64,000 nucleotides of DNA from Rubrivivax sp. (lineage in GTDB: Bacteria > Pseudomonadota > Gammaproteobacteria > Burkholderiales > Burkholderiaceae_C), in the NCBI GenBank assembly GCA_019635315.1, contig JAHBZT010000001.1, forward strand, positions 914,001-978,000, in the 5' to 3' direction. The position numbers were made by a program, and so were the translations under genes. Shown piece after piece: positions 1-9,242 of this stretch; position 1 is the first letter of the stretch; every line of letters begins with the position of its first letter. Below the pieces are notes generated by a model. It ran no database searches. It worked only from the letters and a program-made list of their open reading frames with translations, and was not told where the DNA came from.

Positions 1-30
1 CCGAGCCTCCCGCCGCGCCACCCGCCGGCC

Positions 31-1149
31 ATGGCTAGCCTGCTGAAGCAGGCGCGCCGCATCGTCGTCAAGGTCGGCTCCAGCCTGGTCACCAACGAAG
101 GCCGCGGCGTCGACCCGGTGGCCATCGGCAACTGGGCGCGCCAGCTCGCCGCGCTGGCGCGCGAGGGCCGCGAGCTCCTGATGGTCTCCAGCGGTGCCAT
201 TGCCGAGGGCATGAAGCGCCTGGGCTGGAGCCAGCGCCCGCACGAGCTGCCCGAGCTGCAGGCCGCCGCCGCGGTCGGCCAGATGGGCTTGGTGCAGATG
301 TACGAGACCCACCTGCGCGAGCACGGCATGGCCAGCGCGCAGGTGCTGCTGACGCACGCCGACCTGGCCGACCGCGAGCGCTACCTCAACGCGCGCTCGA
401 CGCTGATCACGCTGCTGGGCCTGCGCGTGATCCCGGTCATCAACGAGAACGACACCGTCGTCAACGACGAGATCCGCTTCGGCGACAACGACACGCTGGG
501 CGCGCTGGTGGCCAACCTGGTCGACGCCGACGCCTACGTGATCCTGACCGACCAGCGCGGCCTGTATTCGGCCGACCCGCGCCGTGACCCGCAGGCGCGC
601 TTCATCGACCAGGCCACCGCCGGCGACCCGGCGCTGGAAGCGATGGCCGGCGGCGCCGGCAGCACCATCGGGCGCGGCGGCATGCTGACCAAGATCCTGG
701 CCGCCAAGCGCGCGGCCGGCAGCGGCACCAGCACCGTCATCGCCTGGGGCCGCGAGACCGACGTGCTGCTGCGCCTGGCCGCCGGCGAGGCCATCGGCAC
801 CGCGCTGGTGGCCGGCACGCCCAAGCACACCGCGCGCAAGCGCTGGATGGTCGACCACCTGCAGCTGCGCGGCTGGGTGCGCGTGGACGAGGGCGCGGTG
901 GCCAAGCTGCTGCGCGAGGGCAAGAGCCTGCTGCCGATCGGCGTGCACGAGGTGCAGGGCGACTTCGTGCGCGGCGACGTGATCGCGGTGCGCACGCCCG
1001 CCGGCGCGGAGATCGCGCGCGGGCTGGCCAACTACTCGGCCGCCGAGGCGCGGCTGATCGCGCGCAAGCCGTCGTCGCAGATCGAGGCGCTGCTGGGTTA
1101 TGCCAACGAGCCCGAGCTGATCCACCGGACCAACCTGGTCCTCGTGTAG
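31..1149 (+). CDS. proB: Glutamate 5-kinase ProB
   Basis: Phosphorylates L-glutamate with ATP to gamma-glutamyl phosphate, the first step of proline synthesis, in the cytoplasm. The 372-residue protein is full length for the two-domain form. The amino-acid-kinase domain shows KVGSS near residue 14, the INENDTV loop and [15 protein letters not shown]-terminal PUA domain starts around residue 280. The ATG at 31 gives the usual short N-terminus ([18 protein letters not shown]). Only 30 bases precede it, so the upstream neighbour cannot be seen; obgE would be usual in related genomes. It is convergent with rppH, 27 bases apart. Confidence 0.97.
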   Translation: MASLLKQARRIVVKVGSSLVTNEGRGVDPVAIGNWARQLAALAREGRELLMVSSGAIAEGMKRLGWSQRPHELPELQAAAAVGQMGLVQMYETHLREHGMASAQVLLTHADLADRERYLNARSTLITLLGLRVIPVINENDTVVNDEIRFGDNDTLGALVANLVDADAYVILTDQRGLYSADPRRDPQARFIDQATAGDPALEAMAGGAGSTIGRGGMLTKILAAKRAAGSGTSTVIAWGRETDVLLRLAAGEAIGTALVAGTPKHTARKRWMVDHLQLRGWVRVDEGAVAKLLREGKSLLPIGVHEVQGDFVRGDVIAVRTPAGAEIARGLANYSAAEARLIARKPSSQIEALLGYANEPELIHRTNLVLV

Positions 1150-1176
1150 CAGCGCCGGGGGTCGGCGACCGGCCCG

Positions 1177-1752
1177 CTATTCGCCCGGCGACGGCGCCGG
1201 CTCGGCCGGCGGGGCGCGCAACTCGCTGTCGTGGCGCTGGCCGCGCAGGCCGCTGCGCAGGTAGCGGTTGGCGTGGCTCACGCGCGGCAGGTAGCGCGCC
1301 AGCTCGGTGAGCGCCATCTCGTAGACGCCGCGCTTGAACTCGATCACCACGTCCAGCGGCACCCAGTAGTCGTTCCACCGCCAGGCGTCGAACTCCGGGT
1401 GGTCGGTGGCGCGCAGGTTCATGTCGCTGTCGCGCCCCACCAGCCTGAGCAGGAACCAGATCTGCTTCTGGCCCTTGTAGTGGCCGCGCGCGTCCTTGCG
1501 GATGAAGTGCTCGGGCACCTCGTAGCGCAGCCAGTCGCGCGTGCGCGCGAGGATCTGCACGTGCTCGGGACGCAGCCCCACTTCCTCGTGCAGTTCACGG
1601 TACATCGCCTGCTCGGGCGACTCGCCGTACTTGATGCCGCCCTGCGGAAACTGCCAGGAGTGGGTCCGCAGCCTCTTGCCCCAGAACACCTGGTTGCGCG
1701 AGTTGAGCAGGATGATGCCGACGTTGGGCCTGAAGCCTTCCCGGTCGAGCAT
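1177..1752 (-). CDS. rppH: RNA pyrophosphohydrolase RppH (Nudix)
   Basis: Removes pyrophosphate from the 5' triphosphate end of mRNA, which opens it to RNase E decay. The 191-residue protein opens [17 protein letters not shown], typical of the family. It has a complete Nudix box at about residues 38-60 (G-x5-E-x7-REL-x-EE-x-G). The frame stays open upstream, but the conserved N-terminus fixes the ATG at 1752. After the catalytic domain there is a tail of about 30 residues, arginine-containing and then Pro/Ala/Glu-rich, which is longer than in enterobacteria. It is divergent from proS, leaving about 180 bases for both promoters. Confidence 0.95.
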   Translation of the reverse strand: MLDREGFRPNVGIILLNSRNQVFWGKRLRTHSWQFPQGGIKYGESPEQAMYRELHEEVGLRPEHVQILARTRDWLRYEVPEHFIRKDARGHYKGQKQIWFLLRLVGRDSDMNLRATDHPEFDAWRWNDYWVPLDVVIEFKRGVYEMALTELARYLPRVSHANRYLRSGLRGQRHDSELRAPPAEPAPSPGE

Positions 1753-1931
1753 AATCGGATCTCTGAATTTGTGACTGAATTCATTATTGCACCGGCGCTC
1801 CGCGGTCAGCGTCCTCTCGCTAACCCGCATGCGCCAGCAAGGGGCTTGCCTCCCCGTGCAGGGGCCTCGCGCGCGGCCCGGCGCCGTGTGCTGCAACCGC
1901 CGCGTCCACCGCAGCATCGCCCGGCCCCGCC

Positions 1932-3692
1932 ATGAAAGCTTCGCAGACCTTCGTCTCCACGCTCAAGGAAGCGCCCGCCGACGCGGAGATCGTCAGCCAC
2001 CGGCTGATGATGCGCGCCGGCATGATCAAGCGCCTGGGCGCCGGCATCTACAACTACATGCCGATGGGCCTGCGCGTGATCCGCAAGATCGAGGCCATCA
2101 TCCGCGAGGAGATGAACCGCGCCGGCGCAGTGGAGCTGCTGATGCCGGTGGTGCAGCCGGCCGAGCTGTGGATGGAGACCGGCCGCTTCCAGGCCTACGG
2201 CCCCGAGCTGCTGCGCGTGAAGGACCGCCACCAGCGCGACTTCGTCGTGCAGCCCACCAGCGAGGAGGTCATCACCGACATCGCGCGCCAGGAGCTGCGC
2301 AGCTACAAGCAACTGCCGCGCAACTTCTATCACATCCAGACCAAGTTCCGCGACGAGCGCCGGCCGCGCTTCGGGCTGATGCGCGGGCGCGAATTCACGA
2401 TGAAGGACGCCTACTCCTTCGACCGCGACCAGGCCAGCGCGCTCGTCAGCTACCAGGCCATGTTCGACGCCTACAAGCGCATCTTCGACCGCTTCGGGCT
2501 GCAGTACCGCGCGGTGGCCGCGGACACCGGCGCGATCGGCGGCGACGCCTCGCACGAATTCCAGGTCATCGCCGATACCGGCGAGGACGCCATCGCCTAC
2601 TGCCCCGCCAGCGACTATGCGGCCAACGTCGAGCTCGCCGAGGCGCTGTCGCTGATCGCCGAGCGCGCGGCGCCCAGACAGGAACTGGCCAAGACGCCGA
2701 CGCCGGACCGCGCCACCTGCGAGGACGTGGCCGAACTGCTGGGCCTGCCGCTGGCGCGCACGGTCAAGAGCCTGGTGCTGGCCACCGACGAGAAGAATGC
2801 GGGCGGCGACATCGTCAAGACCACCGTCTGGCTGCTGCTCGTGCGCGGCGACCACAGCCTCAACGAAGTCAAGGCCGGCAAGGTGCCGGGCCTGAAGGAC
2901 GGCTGGCGCTTCGCGACGGCCACCGAGATCGAGGACCACTTCGGCTGTCGCCCCGGTTACCTGGGCCCCCTCTTCGGCGGCCGCGACGCCGACCGCCCGG
3001 TCAAGGTCGTCGCCGACCGCACGGTGGCGAACATGTCCGACTTCGTCTGCGGCGCCAACGAGGCCGACTTCCACTACACCGGCGTCAACTGGGGCCGCGA
3101 CCTGCCCGAGCCCGACCTCGTGGCCGACATCCGCAACGTCGTCGCCGGCGACCCCAGCCCGGACGGCAAGGGATCGCTTGCCATCCAGCGCGGCATCGAG
3201 GTCGGCCATGTCTTCTACCTCGGCACCAAGAAGTACAGCGAGCCGATGGGCGCCACGTTCCTGGACGAGCACGGCAAGCCGCAGCCCTTCGAGATGGGCT
3301 GCTACGGCATCGGCGTCACCCGCATCCTGGGTGCCGCCATCGAGCAGAACCACGACGAGCGCGGCATCATCTGGCCGGCGGCCATCGCGCCCTTCCAGGT
3401 GGTGGTGTGCCCGATCGGCTTCGACCGCATCGAGGCCGTGCGCACGGCGGCGCAGCAGCTGCACGACGAACTCGCGGCGCTGGGCGTGGACGTCGTGCTC
3501 GACGACCGCGGCGAGCGCCCGGGCGCGATGTTCGCCGACTGGGAGCTCATCGGCGTGCCGGCGCGTGTGGTCGTCTCCGAGCGCGGCCTGAAGGCGGGCA
3601 CCGTGGAAGTGCAGGGCCGGCGCGAGGCCGAGGCGCGCGTAATGCCGCTGGCCGAAGCGGCGGCCGCCGCCAAGGCCCTGCTGATGGCATGA
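1932..3692 (+). CDS. proS: Prolyl-tRNA synthetase ProS
   Basis: Charges tRNA-Pro with proline. The 586-residue protein is the bacterial class II type with an inserted editing domain. Motif 2 is seen as [18 protein letters not shown]. The INS (YbaK-like) domain lies roughly at residues 225-405, motif 3 is [14 protein letters not shown], and the C-terminal anticodon-binding domain follows from about residue 475. The start [15 protein letters not shown] matches the family. No strong Shine-Dalgarno sequence precedes the ATG. Its stop overlaps the start of the next gene (ATGA), so the downstream lytic transglycosylase is probably translationally coupled. Confidence 0.97.
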   Translation: MKASQTFVSTLKEAPADAEIVSHRLMMRAGMIKRLGAGIYNYMPMGLRVIRKIEAIIREEMNRAGAVELLMPVVQPAELWMETGRFQAYGPELLRVKDRHQRDFVVQPTSEEVITDIARQELRSYKQLPRNFYHIQTKFRDERRPRFGLMRGREFTMKDAYSFDRDQASALVSYQAMFDAYKRIFDRFGLQYRAVAADTGAIGGDASHEFQVIADTGEDAIAYCPASDYAANVELAEALSLIAERAAPRQELAKTPTPDRATCEDVAELLGLPLARTVKSLVLATDEKNAGGDIVKTTVWLLLVRGDHSLNEVKAGKVPGLKDGWRFATATEIEDHFGCRPGYLGPLFGGRDADRPVKVVADRTVANMSDFVCGANEADFHYTGVNWGRDLPEPDLVADIRNVVAGDPSPDGKGSLAIQRGIEVGHVFYLGTKKYSEPMGATFLDEHGKPQPFEMGCYGIGVTRILGAAIEQNHDERGIIWPAAIAPFQVVVCPIGFDRIEAVRTAAQQLHDELAALGVDVVLDDRGERPGAMFADWELIGVPARVVVSERGLKAGTVEVQGRREAEARVMPLAEAAAAAKALLMA

Positions 3693-4312
3693 CGCCGGCG
3701 CGGCGCGCGCTGCTCGTGGCGCCGCTCGCCACGCTGGCGGCGGGCCTGGCGCCGCGCCCGGTCGCCGCCGGCGCGCAGATCGAGGAGCCGCTGGCCGACT
3801 CCGTGCGCGGCGCGCTGGCCGCCGCGGTGCGCGACGCGGCGCCGCCGCGCCCGCGCTTCGACGACATCGAGCAGCGCCTGGCCTACCTGCGCTGGCTGGG
3901 CGCGGCCAGTCAGCGGCTCAAGCGCCGCAAGGCCGAGCACCACACGCGGGTCGAATTCCTCGAGACGGTGTTCTACGAAAGCCGGCGCGCCGGGCTGGAG
4001 CTGTCGCTGGTGCTGGGCCTGATCCAGGTCGAGAGCGGCTTCCGCAAGTACGCCATCAGCAAGGCCGGCGCGCGCGGCTACATGCAGGTGATGCCGTTCT
4101 GGGCGCGCCTGATCGGCGACGGTGACGCGAGCCGGCTCTTCCACACCCAGACCAACCTGCGTTTCGGCTGCGTGATCCTGCGCCACTACCTGGACCGCGA
4201 GCGCGGCGACCTGTTCATGGCGCTGGGCCGCTACAACGGCAGCCGCGGCCGCGCCGAGTATCCGAACCTGGTCTTCGGCGCGCGCCGGCAGTGGGACATC
4301 CCGCTGGCCTGA
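3689..4312 (+). CDS. Small periplasmic lytic transglycosylase (SLT domain)
   Basis: Predicted to cleave the MurNAc-GlcNAc bond of peptidoglycan in the periplasm, forming anhydro-MurNAc. The 207-residue protein has an N-terminal hydrophobic signal (about residues 5-28, ending [12 protein letters not shown]). An SLT core follows: the catalytic glutamate is in GLIQVESGF (E115), then [13 protein letters not shown], and the late [10 protein letters not shown] segment. The ATG at 3689 overlaps the proS stop by 4 bases, and this order (proS followed by an SLT gene) recurs in Burkholderiales. Which peptidoglycan process it serves cannot be read from the sequence. Confidence 0.9.
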   Translation: MTPARRALLVAPLATLAAGLAPRPVAAGAQIEEPLADSVRGALAAAVRDAAPPRPRFDDIEQRLAYLRWLGAASQRLKRRKAEHHTRVEFLETVFYESRRAGLELSLVLGLIQVESGFRKYAISKAGARGYMQVMPFWARLIGDGDASRLFHTQTNLRFGCVILRHYLDRERGDLFMALGRYNGSRGRAEYPNLVFGARRQWDIPLA

Positions 4313-4322
4313 GCGCACGGCC

Positions 4323-4351
4323 CGCTGCCGCCTGCCCATGCTGCGGCAGCG
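4323..4351. other. GC-rich hairpin between convergent genes
   Basis: A 9-bp perfect stem (CGCTGCCGC at 4323-4331, GCGGCAGCG at 4343-4351) with an 11-base loop lies between the ends of the transglycosylase gene and ubiX. It has no T-run on either side, so it is not a classical intrinsic terminator. It may slow transcription or protect both 3' ends. Confidence 0.3.
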
Positions 4352-4381
4352 CGGCCCGCAGGGCCCGGTCGCCAGACGCGA

Positions 4382-4948
4382 CTACAGCCCGCGCCACTCC
4401 CGCGGCGCCGCACCGGCCACGCCGGCCAGCGCCAGCACGCGCTCCACGCCTTCGTTCACCAGTTCGTCGATCGACGCCGGCCGGTGGTAGAAGGCCGGCA
4501 GCGGCGGGTAGACGATGGCGCCCATCTCCGTGGCGGTCACCATGTTGCGCAGGTGCGCCAGGTTCAGCGGCGTCTCGCGCACCATCAGCACCAGGCGGCG
4601 GCGCTCCTTCAGCGTCACGTCGGCGGCGCGCGTCAGCAGGTTGTCGCCGTAGCCGTGCGCGATGGCGGCCAGCGTCTTCATCGAGCAGGGCGCGACCACC
4701 ATCGCCGCGGTGTCGAAGCTGCCGCTGGCGATGCAGGCACCGATGTCGCCCGGGGCATGGGCCTCGGCGGCCAGCGCATACAGCGCCTCGCGGTCGAGCC
4801 CGGTCTCGTGGTGCACGTTCAGCACGCCGGCCGGCGTGACGACCAGGTGGGTGTGCAGGCCCAGCGCGCGGGCGCGCTCGAGCAGCCGCACGGCGTACAG
4901 CGCGCCGCTGGCGCCGGTGATGCCGACGACCAGCCGCCGCGCCGTCAC
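4382..4948 (-). CDS. ubiX: Flavin prenyltransferase UbiX
   Basis: Prenylates FMN to make the prenyl-FMN cofactor of UbiD decarboxylases, used in ubiquinone synthesis. The 188-residue protein shows the N-terminal flavodoxin-like motif GITGASGA, then VVAPCSMKTLAAIAHG and the MVRETPLNLAHLRNM segment characteristic of UbiX/Pad1. The start codon is GTG at 4948, one base after the grxD stop on the same strand, so the two genes form a short operon. In related genomes this pair usually follows hemA-prfA-prmC; here it is separated from them by about 3 kb. Confidence 0.95.
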   Translation of the reverse strand: MTARRLVVGITGASGALYAVRLLERARALGLHTHLVVTPAGVLNVHHETGLDREALYALAAEAHAPGDIGACIASGSFDTAAMVVAPCSMKTLAAIAHGYGDNLLTRAADVTLKERRRLVLMVRETPLNLAHLRNMVTATEMGAIVYPPLPAFYHRPASIDELVNEGVERVLALAGVAGAAPREWRGL

Positions 4949-4949
4949 G

Positions 4950-5267
4950 TCAGGCCTTGGCGGCCAGCAGCTGCTGCAGCTCGCCGCTCTCGTACATCTC
5001 CATCATGATGTCCGAGCCGCCGACGAATTCGCCGCCCACGTACAGCTGCGGGATGGTCGGCCACTGCGCATAGTCCTTGATGCCCTGGCGGACCTCGTCG
5101 TCCTCCAGCACGTTGAAGGTGGCCACGTCCTTGGCGCCGGCGGCCTTCAGGATCTGGATCGCGCGGCCGGAGAAGCCGCACTGCGGAAACTGCGCGGTGC
5201 CCTTCATGAAGAGCATCACGCGGTGGCTCTTCACCATCTCGTCGATTCTCTGCTGGACGTCGCTCAT
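4950..5267 (-). CDS. grxD: Monothiol glutaredoxin GrxD (CGFS type)
   Basis: Carries and transfers [2Fe-2S] clusters with glutathione, in Fe-S assembly. The 105-residue protein has the single-cysteine CGFS site (PQCGFSGRA, Cys30), the TIPQLYV cis-proline segment and the GGSDIMMEM glutathione-binding motif. The frame extends upstream, but the family N-terminus (MSDVQQRIDEMVKSH) fixes the ATG at 5267. It is the first gene of the grxD-ubiX pair. About 270 bases separate it from the divergent PEP-CTERM gene; that stretch contains no convincing extra gene. Confidence 0.96.
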   Translation of the reverse strand: MSDVQQRIDEMVKSHRVMLFMKGTAQFPQCGFSGRAIQILKAAGAKDVATFNVLEDDEVRQGIKDYAQWPTIPQLYVGGEFVGGSDIMMEMYESGELQQLLAAKA

Positions 5268-5534
5268 GGTCGTGCTCTCGAAGTCGCTGGGGAAACGGGC
5301 GTGACTGTACCCGCTTACGCCCGCCGGCCCGGCGGCGGCCGCTGAAGCCCACGCCGGCAGCACAGCCGCGCTCGCCGGCGCGGCCGGGCCCCCGCGTGCA
5401 CCCCCGCATTCGCGGGGAGCGCAGGCGCGCCGGGTGCCGCCGGCCCGGTTGCGCAACGGCTTTGCAACGCCGCCGGCGGCTCAATCGGTTCCGACGACAA
5501 CGCAGCGCCCGACACGGGCGAACCGGAGGGACCG

Positions 5535-6872
5535 ATGAAGACCGAAGCGAAGGCCGCGCCGCGCAGGCGCCTGCCGCTGGCCGGCCGGCTGGCGCCGCTG
5601 GCGGCGGTGGCCGCGATGCTGCTGGCGCCGCCGCCGGCCGATGCCGTCGTCGCCTACTGGGGCACGCTGCCCACCAACGACGGCAGCCGCATCTACCAGT
5701 GGCATGTCGCCGACTGGATCGCGCGCGCCTTCAACGACGGCGACCGCGGCGACACGGCGGTCCATACGTCCATCACGATGTTCTTCACGCAGTGCTTCGG
5801 GGGCGACTGGCTGGCCAGCTTCAACGCCACTCCGTTCGAGGCCCAGCCCTACGGCTTCTACGACCGCTGGCGCTTCACCGAAGCCACCGTGGCCTCGGCG
5901 GACAAGGCCGGCGACCTCAGCTACTACAACGGCTACCACCGCTCCGCGGCGGCGGCCTTCTCGCCGTACACGAGCGCCGCCGGGGTGCACGTCCAGGGCA
6001 TCTTTGGCGCCGATGCCCGGGAGACGCCGTTGATCCAGGGCGATGCCGACCGGCGGATCGGCTTTTCGCAACTGGGCCTGGGCAACACCTTCGTGCTGGC
6101 CTACGCCGGGCAGCCGGAGTCGCTGGACTGGGACGACCTGCGCGACATCCACGACGCCACGCGCAACCGCAGCGGCGTCAGCGCGGTCTTCCTGGGCGGC
6201 GTCGGCGACGCCAGCAGCGCCGGCATGGGCGGCGCGGACCTGCGTGCGGCCACGGCGTCCAGGCTGGAGGCGACGATCTTCGAGATCGGCGCCCAGCTGC
6301 GCGCCGGTTCCTTCGACAGCTTCAGCTTCTTCGCCACCGACCACGGCGGCCTGGCCACCGTGGACGTCGCGCCGGCGGTGCTGCTGCCGGGCGCGCTGCG
6401 CCGCGTCGTGCTGCCCTTCACCGGCGGCCAGCGCGACGGCGCCGAGGCGGGCGGCGGCCTAGAGTTCGAGATCGCGACCCGCCGCGACCTGAGCTTCAAC
6501 GACCTCAAGGGCCTGACGCTGGACTTCAACGGCCTGCAACTGACGCTGGAGACCTCCGCGCTGTACCGGGTCGGCGGCCTGGACCCGCGCGGCGGCAGCG
6601 CTGACGGCGGCACCGTCAACACCTACCGCGTGCGCCTGGATGCCTCGTTCGCCAACCTGCTGCGGCCCAACGACGAGGGCGACTACGAACAGCTGCTGGT
6701 GCTGCACAACACCACCGGGCAGACCTTCGAGTTCGACTGGATTGCGCTGTCGCCCGGCGACGTGCTGCGCCCGCAGGGCATCCCGGCGATCCCCGAGCCG
6801 GGGACCTGGGCACTGTTCGCCGCCGGCGGCGGCGTGCTGCTCGGGCTGTCGCGGCGTCGCCGCACGGCCTGA
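5535..6872 (+). CDS. PEP-CTERM sorting domain protein, large
   Basis: A secreted protein of unknown function, 445 residues. The N-terminal signal peptide (basic start, hydrophobic core about residues 20-33, likely cut after ADA near residue 37) sends it out through Sec. The C-terminus is a textbook PEP-CTERM signal: IPEPG near residue 420, a hydrophobic helix, then RRRR. This is the recognition and anchoring tag processed by exosortase, which is not in this window. The body is Gly/Asp/Phe-rich and matches no domain I recognise. The ATG has a good GGAGG ribosome site. It is followed 55 bases later by a second PEP-CTERM gene. Confidence 0.88.
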   Translation: MKTEAKAAPRRRLPLAGRLAPLAAVAAMLLAPPPADAVVAYWGTLPTNDGSRIYQWHVADWIARAFNDGDRGDTAVHTSITMFFTQCFGGDWLASFNATPFEAQPYGFYDRWRFTEATVASADKAGDLSYYNGYHRSAAAAFSPYTSAAGVHVQGIFGADARETPLIQGDADRRIGFSQLGLGNTFVLAYAGQPESLDWDDLRDIHDATRNRSGVSAVFLGGVGDASSAGMGGADLRAATASRLEATIFEIGAQLRAGSFDSFSFFATDHGGLATVDVAPAVLLPGALRRVVLPFTGGQRDGAEAGGGLEFEIATRRDLSFNDLKGLTLDFNGLQLTLETSALYRVGGLDPRGGSADGGTVNTYRVRLDASFANLLRPNDEGDYEQLLVLHNTTGQTFEFDWIALSPGDVLRPQGIPAIPEPGTWALFAAGGGVLLGLSRRRRTA

Positions 6873-6927
6873 TCGCACCGACCCTTTCCACCCCGAGCAC
6901 CCGAACCCCGACGAACCCGGAGGACTC

Positions 6928-7689
6928 ATGAAGACCGCTCCCGTCCCTGCCTTCATGCCGCGCCTGTGCGGCGCCGCCACCCTCGCCCTCGCCGCCGCGG
7001 TGGCTGCCCAAGCGGGCACGCTGACGCACTCGACGACCTTCACCGCCGCGGGCGGCGACGCCCGCTTCGGCTACGGCGCGACGGCCGACGACACCTACAA
7101 CCTGACCGTCTACGACATGTTGCCGCTGTTCGACCCGGCGCTCGGCACGCTCGAACGCGTCAGCTTCACGCTGGACGGCTGGCGCAGCTTCGACGGTGTC
7201 TGCACGGTGCCCAACCACCCCGACGCGGCCGGCGCCTGCACGGCGCGCATCGACGGCGCCTTCTTCCTGGAGGCGCTGAACCTGCAGGTCTGGCCGCAGA
7301 CCGCGGCGATGACCGACATCCGCACGGTCATCGACACCTACACCACGGTGTGGCCGCCGCTGGGCGGCTCGCTGCCGATCAACCTGGTGACCAGCGCCAG
7401 CGCCAGCGGCGAGATCACCGATGCCGCCACGCTGGCCAACTTCTTCACGACGACCAGCCAGTCCACCCACGGCATCAGCCTGCGCTTCGCGCCCTGGGAC
7501 GGCGGCTATTTCGGCTATGGTGGAGGCGCCGGCTTCAGCGCGATGCTGTGGGACGCCGACGCCACCGTCAGCGTCAGCTACCACTATGCGGCGGCGATCC
7601 CCGAGCCGGGCTCGCTGGGCCTGATGGTGGCCGGCCTGGCCGGCATCGGCACCCTGCTGCGCCGCCGTCGCGGCTACCAGAACGAGTAG
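6928..7689 (+). CDS. PEP-CTERM sorting domain protein, small
   Basis: A second exosortase substrate, 253 residues. It has a Sec signal peptide (about residues 1-29, ending AAVAAQAG), a beta-rich body of unknown function (many Thr, Ser, Gly, Tyr), and the C-terminal tag IPEPG near residue 224, hydrophobic helix and RRRR. The ATG at 6928 lies behind CCGGAGGACTC, a strong ribosome site; the frame is open upstream but that part is only the shadow of the preceding gene. The last 16 bases overlap, tail to tail, the 3' end of the outer-membrane protein gene on the other strand. Confidence 0.86.
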   Translation: MKTAPVPAFMPRLCGAATLALAAAVAAQAGTLTHSTTFTAAGGDARFGYGATADDTYNLTVYDMLPLFDPALGTLERVSFTLDGWRSFDGVCTVPNHPDAAGACTARIDGAFFLEALNLQVWPQTAAMTDIRTVIDTYTTVWPPLGGSLPINLVTSASASGEITDAATLANFFTTTSQSTHGISLRFAPWDGGYFGYGGGAGFSAMLWDADATVSVSYHYAAAIPEPGSLGLMVAGLAGIGTLLRRRRGYQNE

Positions 7690-8267
7690 GACACCCCGAG
7701 CTGGATCACCGGCGCCAGCCGCAGGTCGTTGAGCAGGTTCTCGACCTGCGTCGCGCTCGGGCCGCTGCGCCCGAAGCGCACGCGCTCGCCGGGCCGCTGC
7801 CCGCCCAGGCCGATGTCGGCCGAGAAGCCCCAGCCTTCGCGCAGCGACAGGCTGGTGTAGCCCACGCCCAGGTAGGGCAGCGTGACGCGCTCGGCGTCGC
7901 GCTCGCCCATGACGCCGGCGCCCAGGCGCGGACCGAGCTGCAGGCCGTCGCCGGTGCGGCCCGGCGGCAGCGCCAGCGTGGCGCCGCGCGGGCCGAAGGA
8001 CAGGCCACTGGTCAGCCGCAGGCCGCCGGACACCTGGCCGGCGCCGAAGCCCGGGCCGGTCAGGTAGTAGTCGCCGAACAGGCGCGCACGCTGCGCCACG
8101 CCCAGGTCTGCCACCGACAGGTCCAGCTGCACGCTGCCCAGCCGCAGCGACCGCTCCGCGGACGCGTCGGCCTGCAGCTTCAGGCCGTTCTGCGCCGACG
8201 CCGGCATGGCGGCAGACAGCAGGGTCGCGAGCACACAGGCGAGGGCAGGGCGGGTACGGCGGGACAT
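7674..8267 (-). CDS. Probable outer-membrane beta-barrel protein, unknown function
   Basis: A 197-residue exported protein. A cleavable signal peptide (MSRRTRPALACVLATLLSAAMPASAQ) is followed by alternating Gly/aromatic stretches such as LFGDYYLTGPGFGAG, LSFGPRGATL and YLGVGYTSLSLREGWGFSADIGLGG. It ends in VSYSFW. A terminal aromatic residue is the usual BAM recognition signal for barrels. The start at 8267 is chosen for the signal peptide and the AAGGAG ribosome site just upstream. Its 3' end overlaps the small PEP-CTERM gene by 16 bases. Its role is unknown; it may belong with the neighbouring secreted proteins. Confidence 0.75.
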   Translation of the reverse strand: MSRRTRPALACVLATLLSAAMPASAQNGLKLQADASAERSLRLGSVQLDLSVADLGVAQRARLFGDYYLTGPGFGAGQVSGGLRLTSGLSFGPRGATLALPPGRTGDGLQLGPRLGAGVMGERDAERVTLPYLGVGYTSLSLREGWGFSADIGLGGQRPGERVRFGRSGPSATQVENLLNDLRLAPVIQLGVSYSFW

Positions 8268-8347
8268 CGTTCGCTCCTTCGCTGGACGTCGGGGCACGCG
8301 AACATGGTAGACCTGCAAGCCCGCGCCGGGATACCACCGATGCGTGC

Positions 8348-8368
8348 ATAAACCCCGCGATCGCGGGG
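8348..8368 (-). terminator. Intrinsic terminator after prmC
   Basis: A perfect 16-bp palindrome (8353-8368, CCCCGCGA/TCGCGGGG) is followed on the minus strand by TTTAT. It begins about 20 bases beyond the prmC stop, so it would end the hemA-prfA-prmC transcript before the PEP-CTERM cassette. Confidence 0.6.
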
Positions 8369-8390
8369 CTGTTCCCCAACTTGCCGCGCG

Positions 8391-9242
8391 TTACACAGGC
8401 GCCGGCGCCGGCCGGCGTCCCCCGGTGCAGCGTCGGTGGCCCGCCAGGTCCTCGCGGTGCTGCACGTCGTCGAAGCCGGCGTTGCGCAGCAGCGACGCCA
8501 CGGCGTCGGCCTGGTCGTGGCCATGCTCCAGCAGCAGCCAGCCACCGGGGGCCAGGTGCGGCGTGGCGCCTGCGACGATGGCGCGCAGCGCGGCCAGCCC
8601 GTTGCCGCCGGGCGGCACCAGCGCCGGCCGTGGTTCGTGGCGCAGCGCCGGCAGGTGCGGGTCGCCAGCCGCGATGTAGGGCGGGTTCGACAGGGCCAGC
8701 GTCAGCGGGGGCACGCCGGCCTGCGCGTACGGCTGCCACCAGTCACCGAGCAGCCACTGCACCGGCAGTCCCAGGCGCTGGCCGTTGGCGCGCGCCACCG
8801 CCAGCGCCTCGGCGCTGGCGTCGCTGGCGACCACGCGCGCGCGCGGGCAACCGCGGCACACGGCCAGCGCGATGGCGCCGCTGCCGGTGCCCAGATCCGC
8901 GACCACCGGCGCGGCTTCGTCCGCCAGCGGGCCGGCCAGCAGCGCCAGCGCCCAGTCGACCAGCGTCTCCGTGTCCGGCCGCGGCACCAGCACGGCGGGC
9001 GTGACCTGCAGCAGCAGGCCGTGGAACTCGCGCTCGCCCAGCAGGTAGGCCAGCGGCTCGCCGGCGGCGCGGCGTGCCAGCAGGGTGTCGAAGCGCGCGT
9101 GGGCGGCGTCGGGCAGTGCCTCGTCGTCGTGCGCCAGCAGCCATTCGCGCGGCCGTCCGAGCGCGGCGGCCAGCAGCAGCTGCGCGTCCAGGCGGTCGAC
9201 GCCGGCGGCACGTGCGCGGGCCAGGGCGTCGCGCGGGGTCAC
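8391..9242 (-). CDS. prmC: Release-factor glutamine methyltransferase PrmC
   Basis: Methylates the glutamine of the GGQ motif in release factors RF1 and RF2. The 283-residue protein has a helical N-terminal substrate domain, the SAM site [14 protein letters not shown], and the catalytic NPPY (SNPPYIAAG). The frame is open further upstream, but a GTG at 9242 overlaps the prfA stop as GTGA and gives the expected length, so translation is probably coupled to that of its own substrate, RF1. An intrinsic terminator follows. The C-terminus ends in a short basic Pro/Ala-rich tail. Confidence 0.94.
   Translation of the reverse strand: MTPRDALARARAAGVDRLDAQLLLAAALGRPREWLLAHDDEALPDAAHARFDTLLARRAAGEPLAYLLGEREFHGLLLQVTPAVLVPRPDTETLVDWALALLAGPLADEAAPVVADLGTGSGAIALAVCRGCPRARVVASDASAEALAVARANGQRLGLPVQWLLGDWWQPYAQAGVPPLTLALSNPPYIAAGDPHLPALRHEPRPALVPPGGNGLAALRAIVAGATPHLAPGGWLLLEHGHDQADAVASLLRNAGFDDVQHREDLAGHRRCTGGRRPAPAPV

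Noticed and set aside
1787-3688. Open frame running in front of the small lytic transglycosylase, suggesting a much larger protein.
   Set aside because: This part is the out-of-frame reading of proS. The transglycosylase has its own signal peptide and an ATG overlapping the proS stop.
5396-5534. Possible extra gene or regulatory RNA between grxD and the first PEP-CTERM gene.
   Set aside because: Only short palindromes (such as GTTGCGCAAC) and G+C-rich sequence were seen; no ribosome site with a sensible frame and no known RNA fold.
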